The position numbers were made by a program, and so were the translations under genes. This document shows, one piece after another, positions 32,157 through 47,100 of a stretch of DNA of 64,000 nt. The notes under the pieces are model-generated. The model worked only from the letters and a program-made list of their open reading frames with translations. It was not told where the DNA came from and searched no databases. Position 1 is the stretch's first letter, and every line of letters starts with the position of its first letter. The DNA comes from Platycnemis pennipes (Eukaryota; Arthropoda; Insecta; Odonata; Platycnemididae), in the NCBI GenBank assembly GCA_933228895.1, contig OW121847.1, positions 127,824,350 to 127,888,349 on the forward strand. Direction: 5' to 3'.

Positions 32157-35100
32157 GTAACTTTCCAAACGTTCTTGTACCTACGTTCCTCCACAGCTGC
32201 CATTTCCTCCTTTACAATATCCACACTGATGTATATGCTTCATGATTAGGCGATGTCGATAGAAATGGTACGGATAGATGATTAGCGAGGTAACTTTTCT
32301 TGTGCTGTTTACAATGTCTGAAAGTACATTTTTTCAATGTACCCTAAGGCTGATGATAACTCGGAGTTTGGTTTTTGATAGGTGTGCGTAGAGCTCGTCC
32401 CGCTTTAGTGCCATCAAAAACAAAATTTTCGTCCCGGTGCATACAATCGTTTGTAATGGAATGACATAAGATATACATTGAATTTCATGCATCAAATTAT
32501 TATTTCAAATGGCATTCTTCGTGCGTGTTTCTCAAAATATAATAACTAGTCTCACTGACCAAATACATAAATTCCATCAGCCATCACGTTTTATTGTGAA
32601 CCTTACCTGTGTGCAGTTATCATATATGCCCATGTATGCACTTTGGAAAGAATACATGTATTTGTTTCTACTCGTATAGGTATTATTTTGTGGAAATCCA
32701 TGATAGGAAAAATGATACTTTTCCATGCAAGAATTCCTTAAACCTTCCCAAAATCCTTAAAAACTCCTCCGGAAAAGTATTAATGTTTTCAGGAGCTGGA
32801 TTGGTGTAGTGGTTTGAGTTTTGGCCTCACTGGAAGGGCCCAGATATGAATTCGGGAAGAGATATTTTTCATTGGTGATCTAGACCCTATTTGAATGTTT
32901 TGTGGAGAACATTTGAGTGCAGCCCTCAGTCCATCAGATGGGACCTTAACTGTGATCCTTTGGTGCCTTTCTGTTAAGAGTATGCTAATGTCAGGTTTCC
33001 CTCCACCCCGGCTTTCTTCCCTTCCATCACCTTCCATCCTTATTGCTATCCTTTTGGTTTGAAGCACCATATAGTGCAGTTAGGGCCGCTTTACACAATA
33101 CAATTTTTTGTACAATTTCTTGTACAAACTCTTGTATGAGGAAATTGTACCGTGTAAAGCGGCAAATTGTACGAACTCTTGTACAATTCTCTGAATGACT
33201 GAACGGGAAATAGAACCTGTTCTAATTCCATTCAGAAAAACATACAATTTCGTTCAGTTTATACAAGAAATTATACAAAAACTTGTTTCCTTTTTGATCC
33301 TCGCATTCCAATAACCATGTTGTTCATTTGAGTATTTTTAGGAAAAACCTTTGCCAATGAGTTAATGTTGTTCATTGCCAATGGAACGTGTATTTTAAGA
33401 ATAATAGACAAATGAGTAAAGGTGGATACCTTGTGCTAAATGGCTGTGGAGGAAACATTTATCTCATTAGAAGTGTTCCTTAATATCAGGAAAAGATATA
33501 TCATTAAAAGGATATTCTATGATATGCTATCAAAGTTCAAGTACACTAATGCCTTATCAATCTTGGTTATTGACAACTAATATTAAACTAATTATTGATC
33601 TTGTATTTTGTTTCAAGGCTGATCAATGTACATCTAGGGTAGTTATAAATTTCATAGAAATATTTCAAATGCTTGAAATTGGTTTCACAGTTATCATAGG
33701 GAGTGATGTAGGACTTAAAAGGTTATTTCTCATGTTAGAGTTACTCAATACATTAATGCCATTCATAGTTCACGGCTAGAGGTTTCATTATGTCTCTAAA
33801 TTACATCAGTAGGTCAGATATTTGTGATGGAATTAGGGAGATTGTGTCAAACGTATGTGTAAGAACATGCATAATTTCATCACTTAGAGGGATTAACACT
33901 ATCAGAAGCAATTTTGTTCATTCTCTTTTTGCCTTTTACATCTGGCCCTTTTTCATGGCTAGTTTCCCAGAACCATACCCACGTCATGCCATTGTGGCAA
34001 CTATTAGTTTTACTTATAGAAATAAGAATTGAATGAGTGATCAGAGGGTGCCCATGTCCAAGTCCAGGTAATATATCTGAGTGTTCCTAATAAAATGTAA
34101 AAACTTCAATCTATTAGTTACCCACATTTAAAGTCTGGGGACTGGGTTTGTTAGGGGAAAGACTTGCATTCTGTAAACCACTGTAGAGTAGAAGTGGGAC
34201 TAATTTTTTGGATGTCACCCATCATCCACTTGAAAAATGGCTTTATAAGTTATAATTACAATCAAATATGTTTGTACTTTTTGTTTTTTGATAAGATTTC
34301 AAACCACTATAATTCATTGATGAACTTAATCTCTTTATATGTTTTTAGAGCCTGCTTCACAGTCTGCTGCCCTTACTGGTCGGATGAGCTTTGATAGTTT
34401 CAACATCAGTAAAGTACTCCAGAATGGAACATACCTCATGGGGTCTGAGGGAAAGGAGTATGACTTAGAAGAAGAAGTCTCGCGTGGCTCAGGTTGGTTA
34501 TTTTGCTCATACTGTTGGGTCATTCCATGTCAAATCAACCAATATTTAACCAATTGAAACCCGCTGACTCAGATTTCCATGAAATTTGCTGTGGACGTAC
34601 ATTTTGATAAGAACAGTGATCAAATACAAATTTAGCCTCTTACTGTCAATAGTTTCTGGAATGTGGGCGATTGAAATGTTTGTTTTGCCCCTGTAGCGCG
34701 GCAACATGCAACACCTGTTGATTTTTGTTTTCACCTCTAACTCCGTTTCTATTTCATAAAAAACCATCAATTTTTTTCCTGGGCCCAAGAAGTCCAAATA
34801 GATCCCAGAATTAAAGTTGCTGAAATACCTACTTCTGCAGAAAAAAAATAAATTCAGCAAAAGAATCCAACGTGTACCGATTTTAATTGACTCTATCCAC
34901 AGCAAAAGGCAATGGGAATCCAGACTCATAGTATTGTTTAAAAAGGACCTGTGAAAAAAAACGTATGAGTCCTGCATTGCTTTTAGTAGAAAATTGACTT
35001 ATTCTTACTCGAAGGGAATAATGGCATATTTTTCAAGGGACACACAATACAAATGAAATTACATGACATATAAAGGAGAAAATCACCTATTTTTATGATG

Positions 35101-38100
35101 AAAACAATATTCGATCTTCTCATCATAGTCAATGGTAATGGCTAGTGGAGAAGCATACCCATCAGCATTTATATGAATGTGCACTACGGTGTTGCTTATT
35201 TTTTATTTTTTCTTGGATTTTCGATTTCTACCTCTTAAAATATGCTATGGGTGCATAATGGATATGCTAAAAATTTCTGACCGATTGTTTGACATTTAGA
35301 GGTCACTCAAAGGGCATAAATGCAATAACATTCAATTTTCCCAACTTGAGGAAATAATGTTAATATTAGGGGTAATGCACTATTTTACAGTCCTTTAGGA
35401 TCGAAATTCGCTCCAATTTTACGTCCACCCAACGGTTTTCCATGAATAATATATATTTGCACAAGCTACAGCCACCCGCCACAGCCCTAACGCCGAGCCG
35501 GTTGCTCACAGGCCACATCGTGGTCAGCTGTTAGGTCATGTGCCCCTCATTGCCTCATGCCCCCCTCGCACCTTCCCTGACGAGAGTCTGCGGGGGAAGG
35601 AGGAGTCGAATACCTCAGGTAACATTTGCAGACAGCTTTTGATTCACATGAAACTACAATCCTTACAAGACCGACCTTAAGCTCTAATTTATACAATTGT
35701 GTGCTTTCATTTACTTGGAAAAAGATTTTTGTGAGCGGTGCTTCAGGAAATGGACAGAGAATATCAGGCATTAGGGATTACCTGACAAACTTTCAATGCT
35801 TTACATTGTCATAAATTCAGGAGACTTTCGTTTCGACCAACCATAAATAGGTGGAATCATTTAGAATGATGCTTAGAGACTACTATGGTCTTTCGATTAA
35901 ATAATTTACGTGTGCATGGCTCTCATCAATTGCCCATCTTCTGCTTTTGATCTCCCTTCTCCTTGTGTCAAGCCAGCGGCATTGACATCGCTCTCCTAGT
36001 CAAAGGTTTTTCTTGGAGATTGAATTGGCGAACAACAATGGTGATATGCAATATCTGAGGGGACAAACTCGTACTCAAAGCACTTTTCGGAACCTGACCT
36101 GCCTCGCAAATTTTAATGGAGGCTTCACTAAAAACAAACAAACTAAAAATGCTAAACAATGGTAACTTCTCTTGCAATATTTATATAAGCACATTGATAG
36201 GTAAAATGTTACCTATTTATGTACAGGCTCAATCTGAGTGGAAAATTATACATTTTACTTGAAAAATTGATGTTAGGTGGTTTGTTCAACCCTATCCAGA
36301 TAAAGTCTTTGGAAGTGTCTAATGACTTTATCTTCATAGTCGAAGGATAAAAGTTCAGTCTGTTCTACCTCAGGATGTTTATTTACAATCCTTCTCACTC
36401 TATGCCAAGCAGCGAGCAATTCTTTAATGTCCTCAGAAGTCACCATATTCCCTTCTTTTGGGGAGTCGTCCTCGTCGCTACCTTCTTCATTTGCCATGTT
36501 CTCCAATTCTTGGAGTTCTTCAGTGCTCAGCTCTATTCCGTGTTCATCGATTAGATCCTCGATGTCATCTTCATTCACCTCAAGCCCTAATGTATGACCA
36601 AGGTCAATAATTTCCTTACCTATCACTTGCTTTTCATCAAAGCCTTGAAAATTGAGAGCAACTTCCGGCCAAATCTTTCTCCACACTGAATTCAGGCATC
36701 TGATGGAAATTTCATTCCATGTGTCCATTATTAAACAAATATGTACTCTCTAAAATTTTGAAGTGTGACTTCCAAAAATGTTTCAGAGAAATGGAATTCG
36801 GATGGCCATTCTCCTCGAAGCACTTAGCAAACACCTTGTGAAGTTGGTTAAGACAAAAGATCTCCACATTTCTCAAATTACTTTATTACTGCCTTCGTGT
36901 AGTGCTCATTACAATCTCTGTTCCACCACCTTAGTCTTGGCAAGAAAATGAAATTATGGCACCATATCTGGTCACCACAACCTTTTTAAATATTTTTTTA
37001 AAATTACTTTTTACTTTTACTTTTTGATACATGGGTTGTAGCAAAGAAGAGGTGTTGGGAGGAAGGAAGCACTTTCACAAAGTCGAATTTCACTTCGATG
37101 GATGCAGCAAGATTCAGGTCATAACCTGGGGTATTATCCAGCACCAACTATGCTTTAAGAGGCAGGTCTGTGCTCTCAAGGTAGCTTTTTATGGAAGGGC
37201 AGAACTCCAATAACACACACTCATTAAAAATATGGCGTGTCACCCAAGCTTTTTTGTTGCCATCCTGAAAGACATCCAAATTGTGCTTGTCTACTTTGTT
37301 TTTTTTGAAGACCCTGGGGTTTTCTGTGTGGTATACAAGCATGGGTCGCAGTTTAAAGTCGCCTGAAGCATTAGCTCCCGGCAGAAGTGTGTCTTTCTTT
37401 CATGGCCTTATGTCCAGACAAGGCTGCCTCCTCCTTCGTAATGTATGTCCTCTTGGGCATTTTTTTCCAAAAGAGGCCTGTCTCATCGGTGTTGGACACA
37501 TGCTGTGGGCAATAACCTTCGTTTTCAATAAATCTACATCTATATCCATTTTGGTTTCGTTACACTTCATTGGTAGGTAATACACTCGAGCATGAAGTTA
37601 CTCTTTGGGTGAAGTGTTCGTTTTATAGAATTTCGCAATGGTAAAATTTTGTATGTATAATGACTAATGAAAGCTTTATTTTTCTCTCTAATATATTTGA
37701 TACTGAATATGTAATGAATGTTGCGATATCTCGTTGGAGATCATTTGCGGGAGCTCATCGCATTTGCAGGAGCGCATTTGTCGTAACCTTGCCAGCAGCT
37801 TTAAATTATTAGTAAAATTGAATATGTAAATGTTGCTGTGTTAAAAAATGTGTTTCTTTAACAAATAAGGCTTAGAATTATGAATGGATGACACATTGTG
37901 TGAGTGGAAACGAAATTGACAAAATTTGAAATTTTAAAAAGCATGTGCAAAATCAGCTCAGATCGTAAGTCGAACCCAGTGTAAAGCGGGTGTCTGCTGT
38001 ATTTAATTTTTCAAGTCCTTGGTGCAAGATGTTTCCAATGCTGGGCTATTTAAACAAACAGATGCGACTGCTGAGATATATAGTTCAATATCGATATTTT

Positions 38101-41100
38101 CAGACCGCGTTGGTAAACAATCTGAGTGAGCTCGCTTCCAATTGGTAAACGTACTGATAAAGAAGAAATCAGCGCCATTCGTTTGCAGTTACATACTTTA
38201 ATTTTGTCTTCAAAGGGAGCTATTCTTGCTGTTTATCTACTTCAATAAAAAAACAATTATCCTCTTAAAATACATCCTATAAATTTTTTTAAATTTTACT
38301 AAATATTAATGACTTTGAGATTTTCATTCTAACCAAAAGTGATCCATTAAGTGCTTGATAAGTTATGTAGTCCTTTATGTCTCAAGATTTGTTAATTTAA
38401 TGATGTGTATTAAATTTTGTAATCTGTGATATAATTTGAAAATTTAATTTCTGTTAGATGCACGAGAAAAATTGGCTCGTCAGCGGCAGCTGCTTATTGA
38501 GCGTCTTGGTCTTGATGCTCCAAATCGCATTGGAATGGATATTGGTTTAGATATTCTTACCACTGATGACTTCATTCCGGTAAAACCGGAAATCTTGAAC
38601 CTTTCAAAGGAAGGAGAATCTGTGAGAGTAAGTGTTTGGTTTGACTTGATAAATGGTAGCATAAATATTGTCAATTAGTCAATGTAGTGGTGTATTTAGG
38701 TTTCTCATCTCCCATTTTACCATCCTCGTTTTTAATAGAAGATATGTCCTTTGTTGTTTTTGTGGATCAGTGGAAATAATTTGACTCTGTAGACTTTAAA
38801 GCCCAAGTAGTGTTAAAAGCTGTTATTATATATTTAAGTCTCTCAATCTGTTTGTTAACCCACATATTACAGCTTCCACCATATCCAATTACTAGGTATT
38901 AATAGACGGAGCAATGCTACCGCACTTCATCAATGGATACCATCCACTGCCGAACAGTATGCGAACGAGATATCAAGGTGTGCAATGTCCACTACAAAGG
39001 AGATATGAAGAGATACGAGGCATAGGAATACCACATTGGTCCTTAGATCTCACAATCGATAGTCCTCGATTCTCACAATCGATAATTCTTGAATCTCTCG
39101 ATCAATATTCATCTAATCCCACAATTGATTATTCTCTAATCTCCCATTTCTAACTTTAGTGGACTAAAATGAAAAATAAAACAGTTGGTGACAAAACATT
39201 ATATTTCCAACCAGCTTTTATATCTTTCACAAATTTTTCATCCAATTACGAAGAAAAAAATTACAGGTGAGTAGATACCAAAATTTATCGATTTTCAATA
39301 CAGATTCCTGAAAAATCGATTCTCGATACCTTTGACCCATACATGTACACCTATTTTTGCCTAGTTTTCCTATACATTATTTTAAAAATGTTCCATCATC
39401 ATCGGTCAACAATCCTAGGATAGGTTTGATGCAGCCCTCCACTCGATTCTTCTATTGGCCAACCTCTTCATATTGACGTAGCTCCTCTCTTTTACATCTT
39501 TCACAACTTGCTCCATGTACCTCATATGAGGCCTGACTTTTCCATTCCTCCTGTTCACTTTTCCCTCGACAATTGTCTTCATCAGGCCATCGTGTCTTAA
39601 GATGTGGCCTATTAAGTTTTCCCATCTTCTTTTTAAGGTTTTCAGTCGACATCTCTTCTCTCCCACTCTTTTCTTAAAAAACTTCTTCATTTATCACTCG
39701 ATCGATTCATTTTATCTTCATCATTCTTTGGTAGCACCACATTTCAAATGCTTCCAGCCTGGACCTCTCTGCTGCTGTTATTGTCCATGATTCTCTGCCA
39801 TATGGTAGAATGCTCCAGATGTATGTATGTTCTAATGAAATGTTTACTCACTTCCAGGCTTGTATTTGCAGCTGTAAGCAGAATCTTCTTCTGGTAAAAT
39901 GCCCTTTTTGCTTGGGCAATTCTACTGGCAATTCTTCTTTTACATCCTCCATTGCTGGTTACTCGGCTTCCTTTCTTCTACTGCATACCAATACGTTAGT
40001 TTCCTTTTTATCGATATTCAGATGATATGTGGTCATTGTTCTTTCCATATTTCCTAGTGTCTTCTTTAAATCTCCTGTTTCTGCCAGGACTGCTATGTCA
40101 TTGGCAAATCGTAGCATGCTGATTTTCTCCCCGTGGATATTCACTCTCGGAGATTTTTCTTTGACTCATTGGATGGCTTTCTCGATGTAGACATTCAATA
40201 ATACAGGAGACAGTGCACAGCCTTGACTCACTCCTTTCTTATTGCTTTTTTCTGTACTGCTGGGTCCTGATTTGATTATGGCCGTCTAGTTTTTATGCAA
40301 GCTGTGGATAACTCTTTGGTCATTGTATGATACTCCAATTTCTTTCAGAAACTTTAGCATCAATAATACAGGAGACAGTGCACAGCCTTGACTCACTCCT
40401 TTCTTATTGCTTTCTTCTGTACTGCTGGGTCCTGATTTGATTATGTCCATCTAGTTTTTATGCAAGCTGTGGATAACTCTTTGGTCATTGTATGATACTC
40501 CAATTTCTTTCAGAAACTTAAGCATCATGTTCCAATCCGTGTTGTCAAATGCCTTCTCCAAATCTACAAAAGCAACAAGCCTTGGTAGATTCTTCTCTAT
40601 TCTTTTCTCTATAAGAAGACTGAGGGCCAAAATCGCTTCTCTTGTGCCCTATTTACCTTGAACTCATTTGGTCCTCATCCAGTAACTCTTCAGCTTTTCG
40701 TTCTATTCTTCTATAGATGATTCTAGTCCATCTTCGAGGCATGTGTCGTCAGCCTTATGGTCCTAAAATGTTCACAGTTCTCAGCCCTCTTCTTTTTGGC
40801 ATCGTTACGGTTTATTTCATTCTTGATTCTTTTGTAGCAAAGTTGCCCTTCTTCATTTTCCACATTTTCATATTTTCTTCTCTCTTCAGTCAATTCTAAG
40901 ACTTCTTCTGTAATCCATAGGTTCTTGGCAACTTTTCTTCTCCCCAGTGCTTCTTTTGCTGCTTCCTGTAGCCTGATTTTGATGTTCTCCCATCTCTTTT
41001 CCACTGATTTCACAGTGAAATTCTCTTCTATTTTGTTTTCCACTGCCTTCTGAAAGGCCAGCCGTTGTTGAGGTTCCCTTAGTTTCTCTACTTGCCATAC

Positions 41101-44100
41101 ATTCTTCATTGATTTCTTCAATTTCTTGAGTTTTAAGTGGGATTTCATCATCACTAGTTTGTGGTCACTGTCGATATCTGCACCCGGGTAGCTTTTGCAG
41201 TTCTTCACCTGGTTTCTAAACCTCCGCTTCACTAAAATATAGTCAATTTGAAATCATCTTCTGTTTCTGGGCATTTTCCAGGTATATCTTCTCCGTTGGT
41301 GGTTTTAAACAGTGTGTTTGCCACCGCTAACTTGTATTGTGTGCAGAATTCTATAAGCCTTTCTCCTCTCTCATTTTGATTTCCCAAGCCATATTTTCCT
41401 GTTATTCTTCCATCTTTACCTTCGCCAACAACAGCGTTCCAATCTACTAAAATAATTAAGTTTTCTTCTCCTTTTACATGCTTTATTACTTCCGTGATAT
41501 AGACGTCTTCCACTTCTTCATCTTCGTAGTCCGATGGAGGCATGTAAACTTGTACCACAATGGTATCTGTAGGCTTGGTCTCAATCTTCACCATTATAAT
41601 CCTCTCACTGTACTGCAGGAAGATCTTCACACGTATTCCTGCACTCTTCCTGAGCATTATGCCTACTCCAGCATTACCATTCAGTGATTTGGTGTGAATG
41701 ATTCTATACCTTCCACTCCAGAAGTCTCCTTCTTCGGGCCATCTCATTTCACTGATTCCTAATATTTCGTGGCCCATTCTTCGCATTTTCACCTTAAGGT
41801 TCTCCAATCTCCCACAGGTCCGAAGTGATCGCATGTTCCACGTTTATACACTAAAATGACTATTACACTTGACTGATGATCTCTCTTGGGTAGTCCCCAA
41901 CCGGAGATCCGAATGGGGGACTATTTTACCGCCGGAATATTTTACTTGAAAGGGTTCCATCACGTCTTTATAGAAAGAAAGGACTGGAGTAGCTGCGACT
42001 CTTTGAGATAAATATGTGGTGGTTTCCCCTTGCCCTTCCACATCGCAGTGCTACAGACGTTAATGTAAATGTTACCATGCAAGTAGTGAAATGAGTGTTG
42101 CTGTACTGACCACTGTGGTCTCCACCTTCAATCATCTGAAGAAGAGCTGCTGCCCTCTCACCTGGGTGCTAGGAAGCATAATTCTTGGCGGCCTCTCTTC
42201 GCCAAGTCACGGCATCTTCACAGGTTTCTGTGTCATTTTAAGGCCTATCTTACCTAATCATAGACCAATACCACCTCATAGTGCCACCACTTTTTGTCCA
42301 CAACTGTTTATTCGACGTGTTAACTCACTTATCTCGCCGCTAACCTCTATATGTAGAGGTTGACCCACCATCCACAACCCGGTGGATGCACTCGATGGCT
42401 TTAAACTCAGCCCTGAGAAAGATGTTCCCTGAAATCTAAAAATACATTTTTTTTAATCAAAAATTTGATTATGCTACATATTTACATTGGGAAAAAATTT
42501 CTCATATTGCACAACAAGGACATTCCGAACATAAAAACTGTTTGATAATACAGTTATATATTTTTTCTTACAAAAGCATGTTTAATCACATAACGTGTAT
42601 ATCAAAAAGAGTATTAGATGAGAAAAGTGTAGAGTATTAGATCAAAAAACATCTTAACAGATTCAAAATTATATGACTCATGTCATAAGTGTAATTTTAA
42701 TATGATTAAAAATTAGTTATAAGAGTAATGAAATCATTAACCTAAATTAGAATTTAAACTTTCAACATTAAGAAATAAGAATAACAGGTCATGACACAAT
42801 CCCTTGAGCCTACTTTAGGTTTTTGTTAAAAAAAAAACAACATTTTTAGTGTCTCTGAATCAAAGCAATTTAATTTCTGGTCACAAGTGTTTCCTGCTAT
42901 GCTAAATATGTTTCTCGTTTTTGATGTTTCATATAGGTATCTACTATTGATGTACGGATCCAGGTTTTTTTTCGGATCCACAACCAGATCCTTATTTTGG
43001 TTTTGGATCTTTGTCTTGGTTTCGGATCCTTAGTTTTAGATAATGGTTTGGGATTACCAGTGCGTCGACAACTAACGGCATTAGCACTTCAGATAATAAT
43101 TTCTGAATTTCTTTTCTAATCCTAAATTTTTAATCTATACAGAAAAACAGCATCAATAGTATTTCCAAAAAACAAGTAAATTTTTAGTGGAAAAAATCAA
43201 CTTCCATTCATCTTGTGTGGATAGCATTTTCATCGATCAAGATATATGGATGCAATAACTATATGTTGTTACTTCTAACATAAAGTTCACTTTCCTTATT
43301 ACATACTGATCAAACAATACAGTTTTGAAACCTGTACAACTATTATTTAGAGAGTAGCTAAGAGAAACTTTCATTTATTTCAAGTTCATTTTTATTAATA
43401 TTTGAATTATTTTCCAAATATAAGATCCTAGTGATGCCATATTGTATCACCCTCTATCCAGAAAGGTATAAATGTAATCATAGAAATAAAGACTTCCGAG
43501 CATATGGCAAGCCAAGAATAATAACTATAGATAGGGACATGACATTTTCGCAAAAACGTTTTTTGCTACAGGATTCACAAAATAAGCGACTTTGGGTTTA
43601 ATGACGAAATTAACCGTGTCTTCTTTGAAACGCGATTTTTTAAACGAAATTTGAGATATTTTGCAAATGCCGAATTTTTGTAGCATGAAATATTTTCTTT
43701 AGTGATGGCCGGATCGGATCCGTCGGATCCAAAGATCCGCTGATCTTTCATTTTTCTCGGCTCCAAAGGCACGGAGTAAAATTGATCCGGATCGTAGATT
43801 TTAACTTTCCGCGGCTTAGCAATCGAAGTGCCCTGTGAATGGAATGTAGGTGTGGTAGATATTGACAAGAAGAGGATGTGTAACTAAGGTCACGTAATTA
43901 GATGAAAATGTTCCCGTGCAACTAGAAGCAAAATAAAGAAATATGACTTTTTACCCCATTACCCCGGTGTCGCGGGAAAAAAACTGTGGGATGTCATGCG
44001 GGTAGCCTACATTCGCCGGGATCAGGCATACAACGAGAGCTAGTGTAGGTACTGTGCGAAGTTCGATCCCAATCGCAGTTTAATTTTTTCTTTCAGTCAC

Positions 44101-47100
44101 TGCATCGAAAATGTTATCATATTCAATTTCAAACCATTACATCTGAATACTCACTTTATTATACTTTTGTTGTTTAAATTAGATTTACAAATGTACCACT
44201 CATAAATTAAGAATGGTTGGGTCGGATCCAAATATCCACGGGTCTTTCATTTCATTCGCTACTGAAATCATATCCAAAGACTAAAAATTCAGATCCGGAT
44301 CGGAGATTTTAACATCTCACGGCCTCGTGATCGATGTGCCCCGCGAATGGAATGTACGTATGGTAGATACCAACTAGGAGAGGTTAAGTAACTCGGGTCA
44401 CGAAATGAGAAGAAGATTTTTTCCATGCCACAAACGAGGAAAACAAAATAAATAATACTCTTCTTGACCTGTTTCTCCATAACTGTAATGCCCAGATGTG
44501 CGAGAAAAAAATTAAGCCGATTGTCATGCGGGTCGCCTACATTCGCCAGATTCCCGTGAACCTATGAGAGCGTAGTTGTTAAAAATGAGGGCTAGTGTAC
44601 TACCAGTCGCGAGTTCGATCCTTAACACTACCTAAGAATACAGCCGTGCTGTATTCCTAGGGTAATGCTATTAGGCAGTTAAAAAAAGTAGATTATCAGA
44701 AATTTCATGCCAAATTATAAGTAAAAAAAATAATTAAATTAGGCGAAAGGAAATGATTGGAAAAATTTATATTACAGAATTAAATCGTGGAATCATTACG
44801 TTAACTTAACAGTGTATTTTTGAGTGACACATTTTTAAATCTAGTTGAAGCGATAGAAGTACAAAAAAGTCAGTATCCACACACAAAAGATGGAAATGAA
44901 GATGATAAAGTTTTTTGTTCAATGGTTGAAAGAAAAATTTTAAACAGTGTAAGAATCGAACTTCATTACTTGCAGTCCACTACTCCACTCTGTTATTTTC
45001 GGCTTACCCAAGTTTGGAGAATGCAGGCTCCCCACATGTCATTCTACTTTTTTCTTACAAACCCAGGCCAATGGAGAAAAAATCCGAAACATTTTTTTAA
45101 AATTTTGCTTCTAGTAGCATGAAAAAAGGTTAATCTCATTTCAAGATCAGTGTTACACAACCTCCCCTTAGGAGTACATAATGCTCAAATTTCATTTTAA
45201 AGGTTATTATTAATAAGACAATAAAAAATTTGTTAGTTCAGTGATATTCTATAATAATTTTTTCGCCTTAAAAATGGAATCCCCAGATATTCCATAAATG
45301 GGATATCTTGGCCGCATTAAATTTTTTTTTGTGTTTCTAAAAAATTATTTGAAAGCGTTCAAGGATTTGATTAATAATTGGAAAATAATTCCTTCATTAA
45401 TGAAAATGAACTTATGTTTCTTTTAACTGCACTGTAAAGAATAGTTGTATGGGTTACAAGAATGTATTGCTTGATGAGTATGTGATAAGGAAAGTGAACT
45501 TTACATTAGAAGTAACAAGATATAGGTAGTTATTGCATCCGTAAATCTTGATCCAGGTAAATATAATCTTCATAGATGATAGGAAGTTGATGTTTCTACA
45601 ATAAATTTACCTGTTTTTGGTAATTCTATTGTTGCTGTTTTTATATATAGGTACCTATATTAAAAATCTAGGATTAGAAAAGGAATGAAATTCAGAATTG
45701 AGTATCTGAAACTAAGGATCCGAAACTGAAATAAAGATCCGAAACCCAGGCAAGGATCCCGTTCTTCATCCGACAAAAAAACCTGGATACGTCCATCAAT
45801 AATTTTCTTGCTTATTACAATTTCTGTACATCATTCATTTGCAATTGTTTTACTTTTTGGGGCCTATTCTGTAAACACCGCCCCGTTATGTTCTGCCGAT
45901 TTCGGGGACATTAATAATGCTATTGCTACGTCGGAGAACAGCATGAGAAATTCTAAGGGCAAATACCAAAACGTTTTTAAAATTTTAAAAGCTCTATTAT
46001 TTGGCAGGAATATATTGGTTTTGCTCAAAATTTTTTTATTTATTCTTAATTTATATTTATTTGCATTAAAAAAACAAAGATATAATTAAATTTTAACTTT
46101 GTGGATGTTAATATCGAAAAACAAAAGTGTGGCGAAACGGCGTGACGGCTCGCTGGGCTCGCCACCACCCAATTATTTATTAAATAAAGATTGGTAGTAA
46201 TGGTTGTAATCTGAATTACGTTCACATAGGATTGGTTAAATTAATTCTATCCATGTAATAACATTGTATTTAAAAAAGCTCATTTCTTTGTTCATTGATA
46301 CGAAAGCTACGCAATGGTGATGGACACATTTAACAACTGTTTGTTCACATTAGTATGAAGTCTTTATTAATAATATTAAAAAAAACCCTTCCTTTAAGAC
46401 TCCTTTTTCCCAACATTTTACACAGCTTTCACCTTTTTAAAACTATTTTATTTGTCATTTTTAAACACTGCTTTTGATGATTTTTATTTATCATTTTTCG
46501 GTGTCCCTAACTATAGAATATTAAATAACAAACAAAATCAAAAGCCTAAAATTAATTCACTGCCAATGGGTTTACATTAACTTGAGTTGCTGTTGTAAAT
46601 CAAATCCTTGAATGCTTTCGAATTCTTTTTTAGAAACAAAAACTTTTTATTCCGGGGTGAGAATTCATGGATTATCTGGGGATTGAATTTTTAAGACTAT
46701 AAAATTATTATATATTATTTCAAGCTGGTAAAATAGTAATCTTTGCAATGTCTTATTAATAATAACCTTTAAAGTGATATTTGTGAGTTTTATACTCACA
46801 AGGAGAGGTTGTGTAACTTGGATGAGCCTTTTTTCATGCTACTAGAAGCAAAATAAAGAAATATGTGTATTAGCTTTTTTCTCCATTATTCGCAAGAAAA
46901 AAGGTGGAATGATATGTGGGGAGCCTGCATTCTCTGAAATCAGGTAAGTTGACAATAGCAGAGTGGGGTAGTGTACTGCAGATAATTTGCACTGCAGGCC
47001 GCGAAATTTAAAAATCTCCGATCCTGATACAAATTTATAGCCTTCGGATCTGATTTCAGTAGCGAATGAAATGAAAGGTCCATGGGTCTATAGATCCGAC

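Noticed and set aside
39959..41234. Host genes for several plus- and minus-strand frames
   Set aside because: All are fragments or shadows of the RTE element's endonuclease and reverse transcriptase.
45808..46089. Small secreted-protein gene
   Set aside because: Begins with a hydrophobic run but starts at the edge of an inverted-repeat element and lacks an ATG in good context, splice support or recognisable family.
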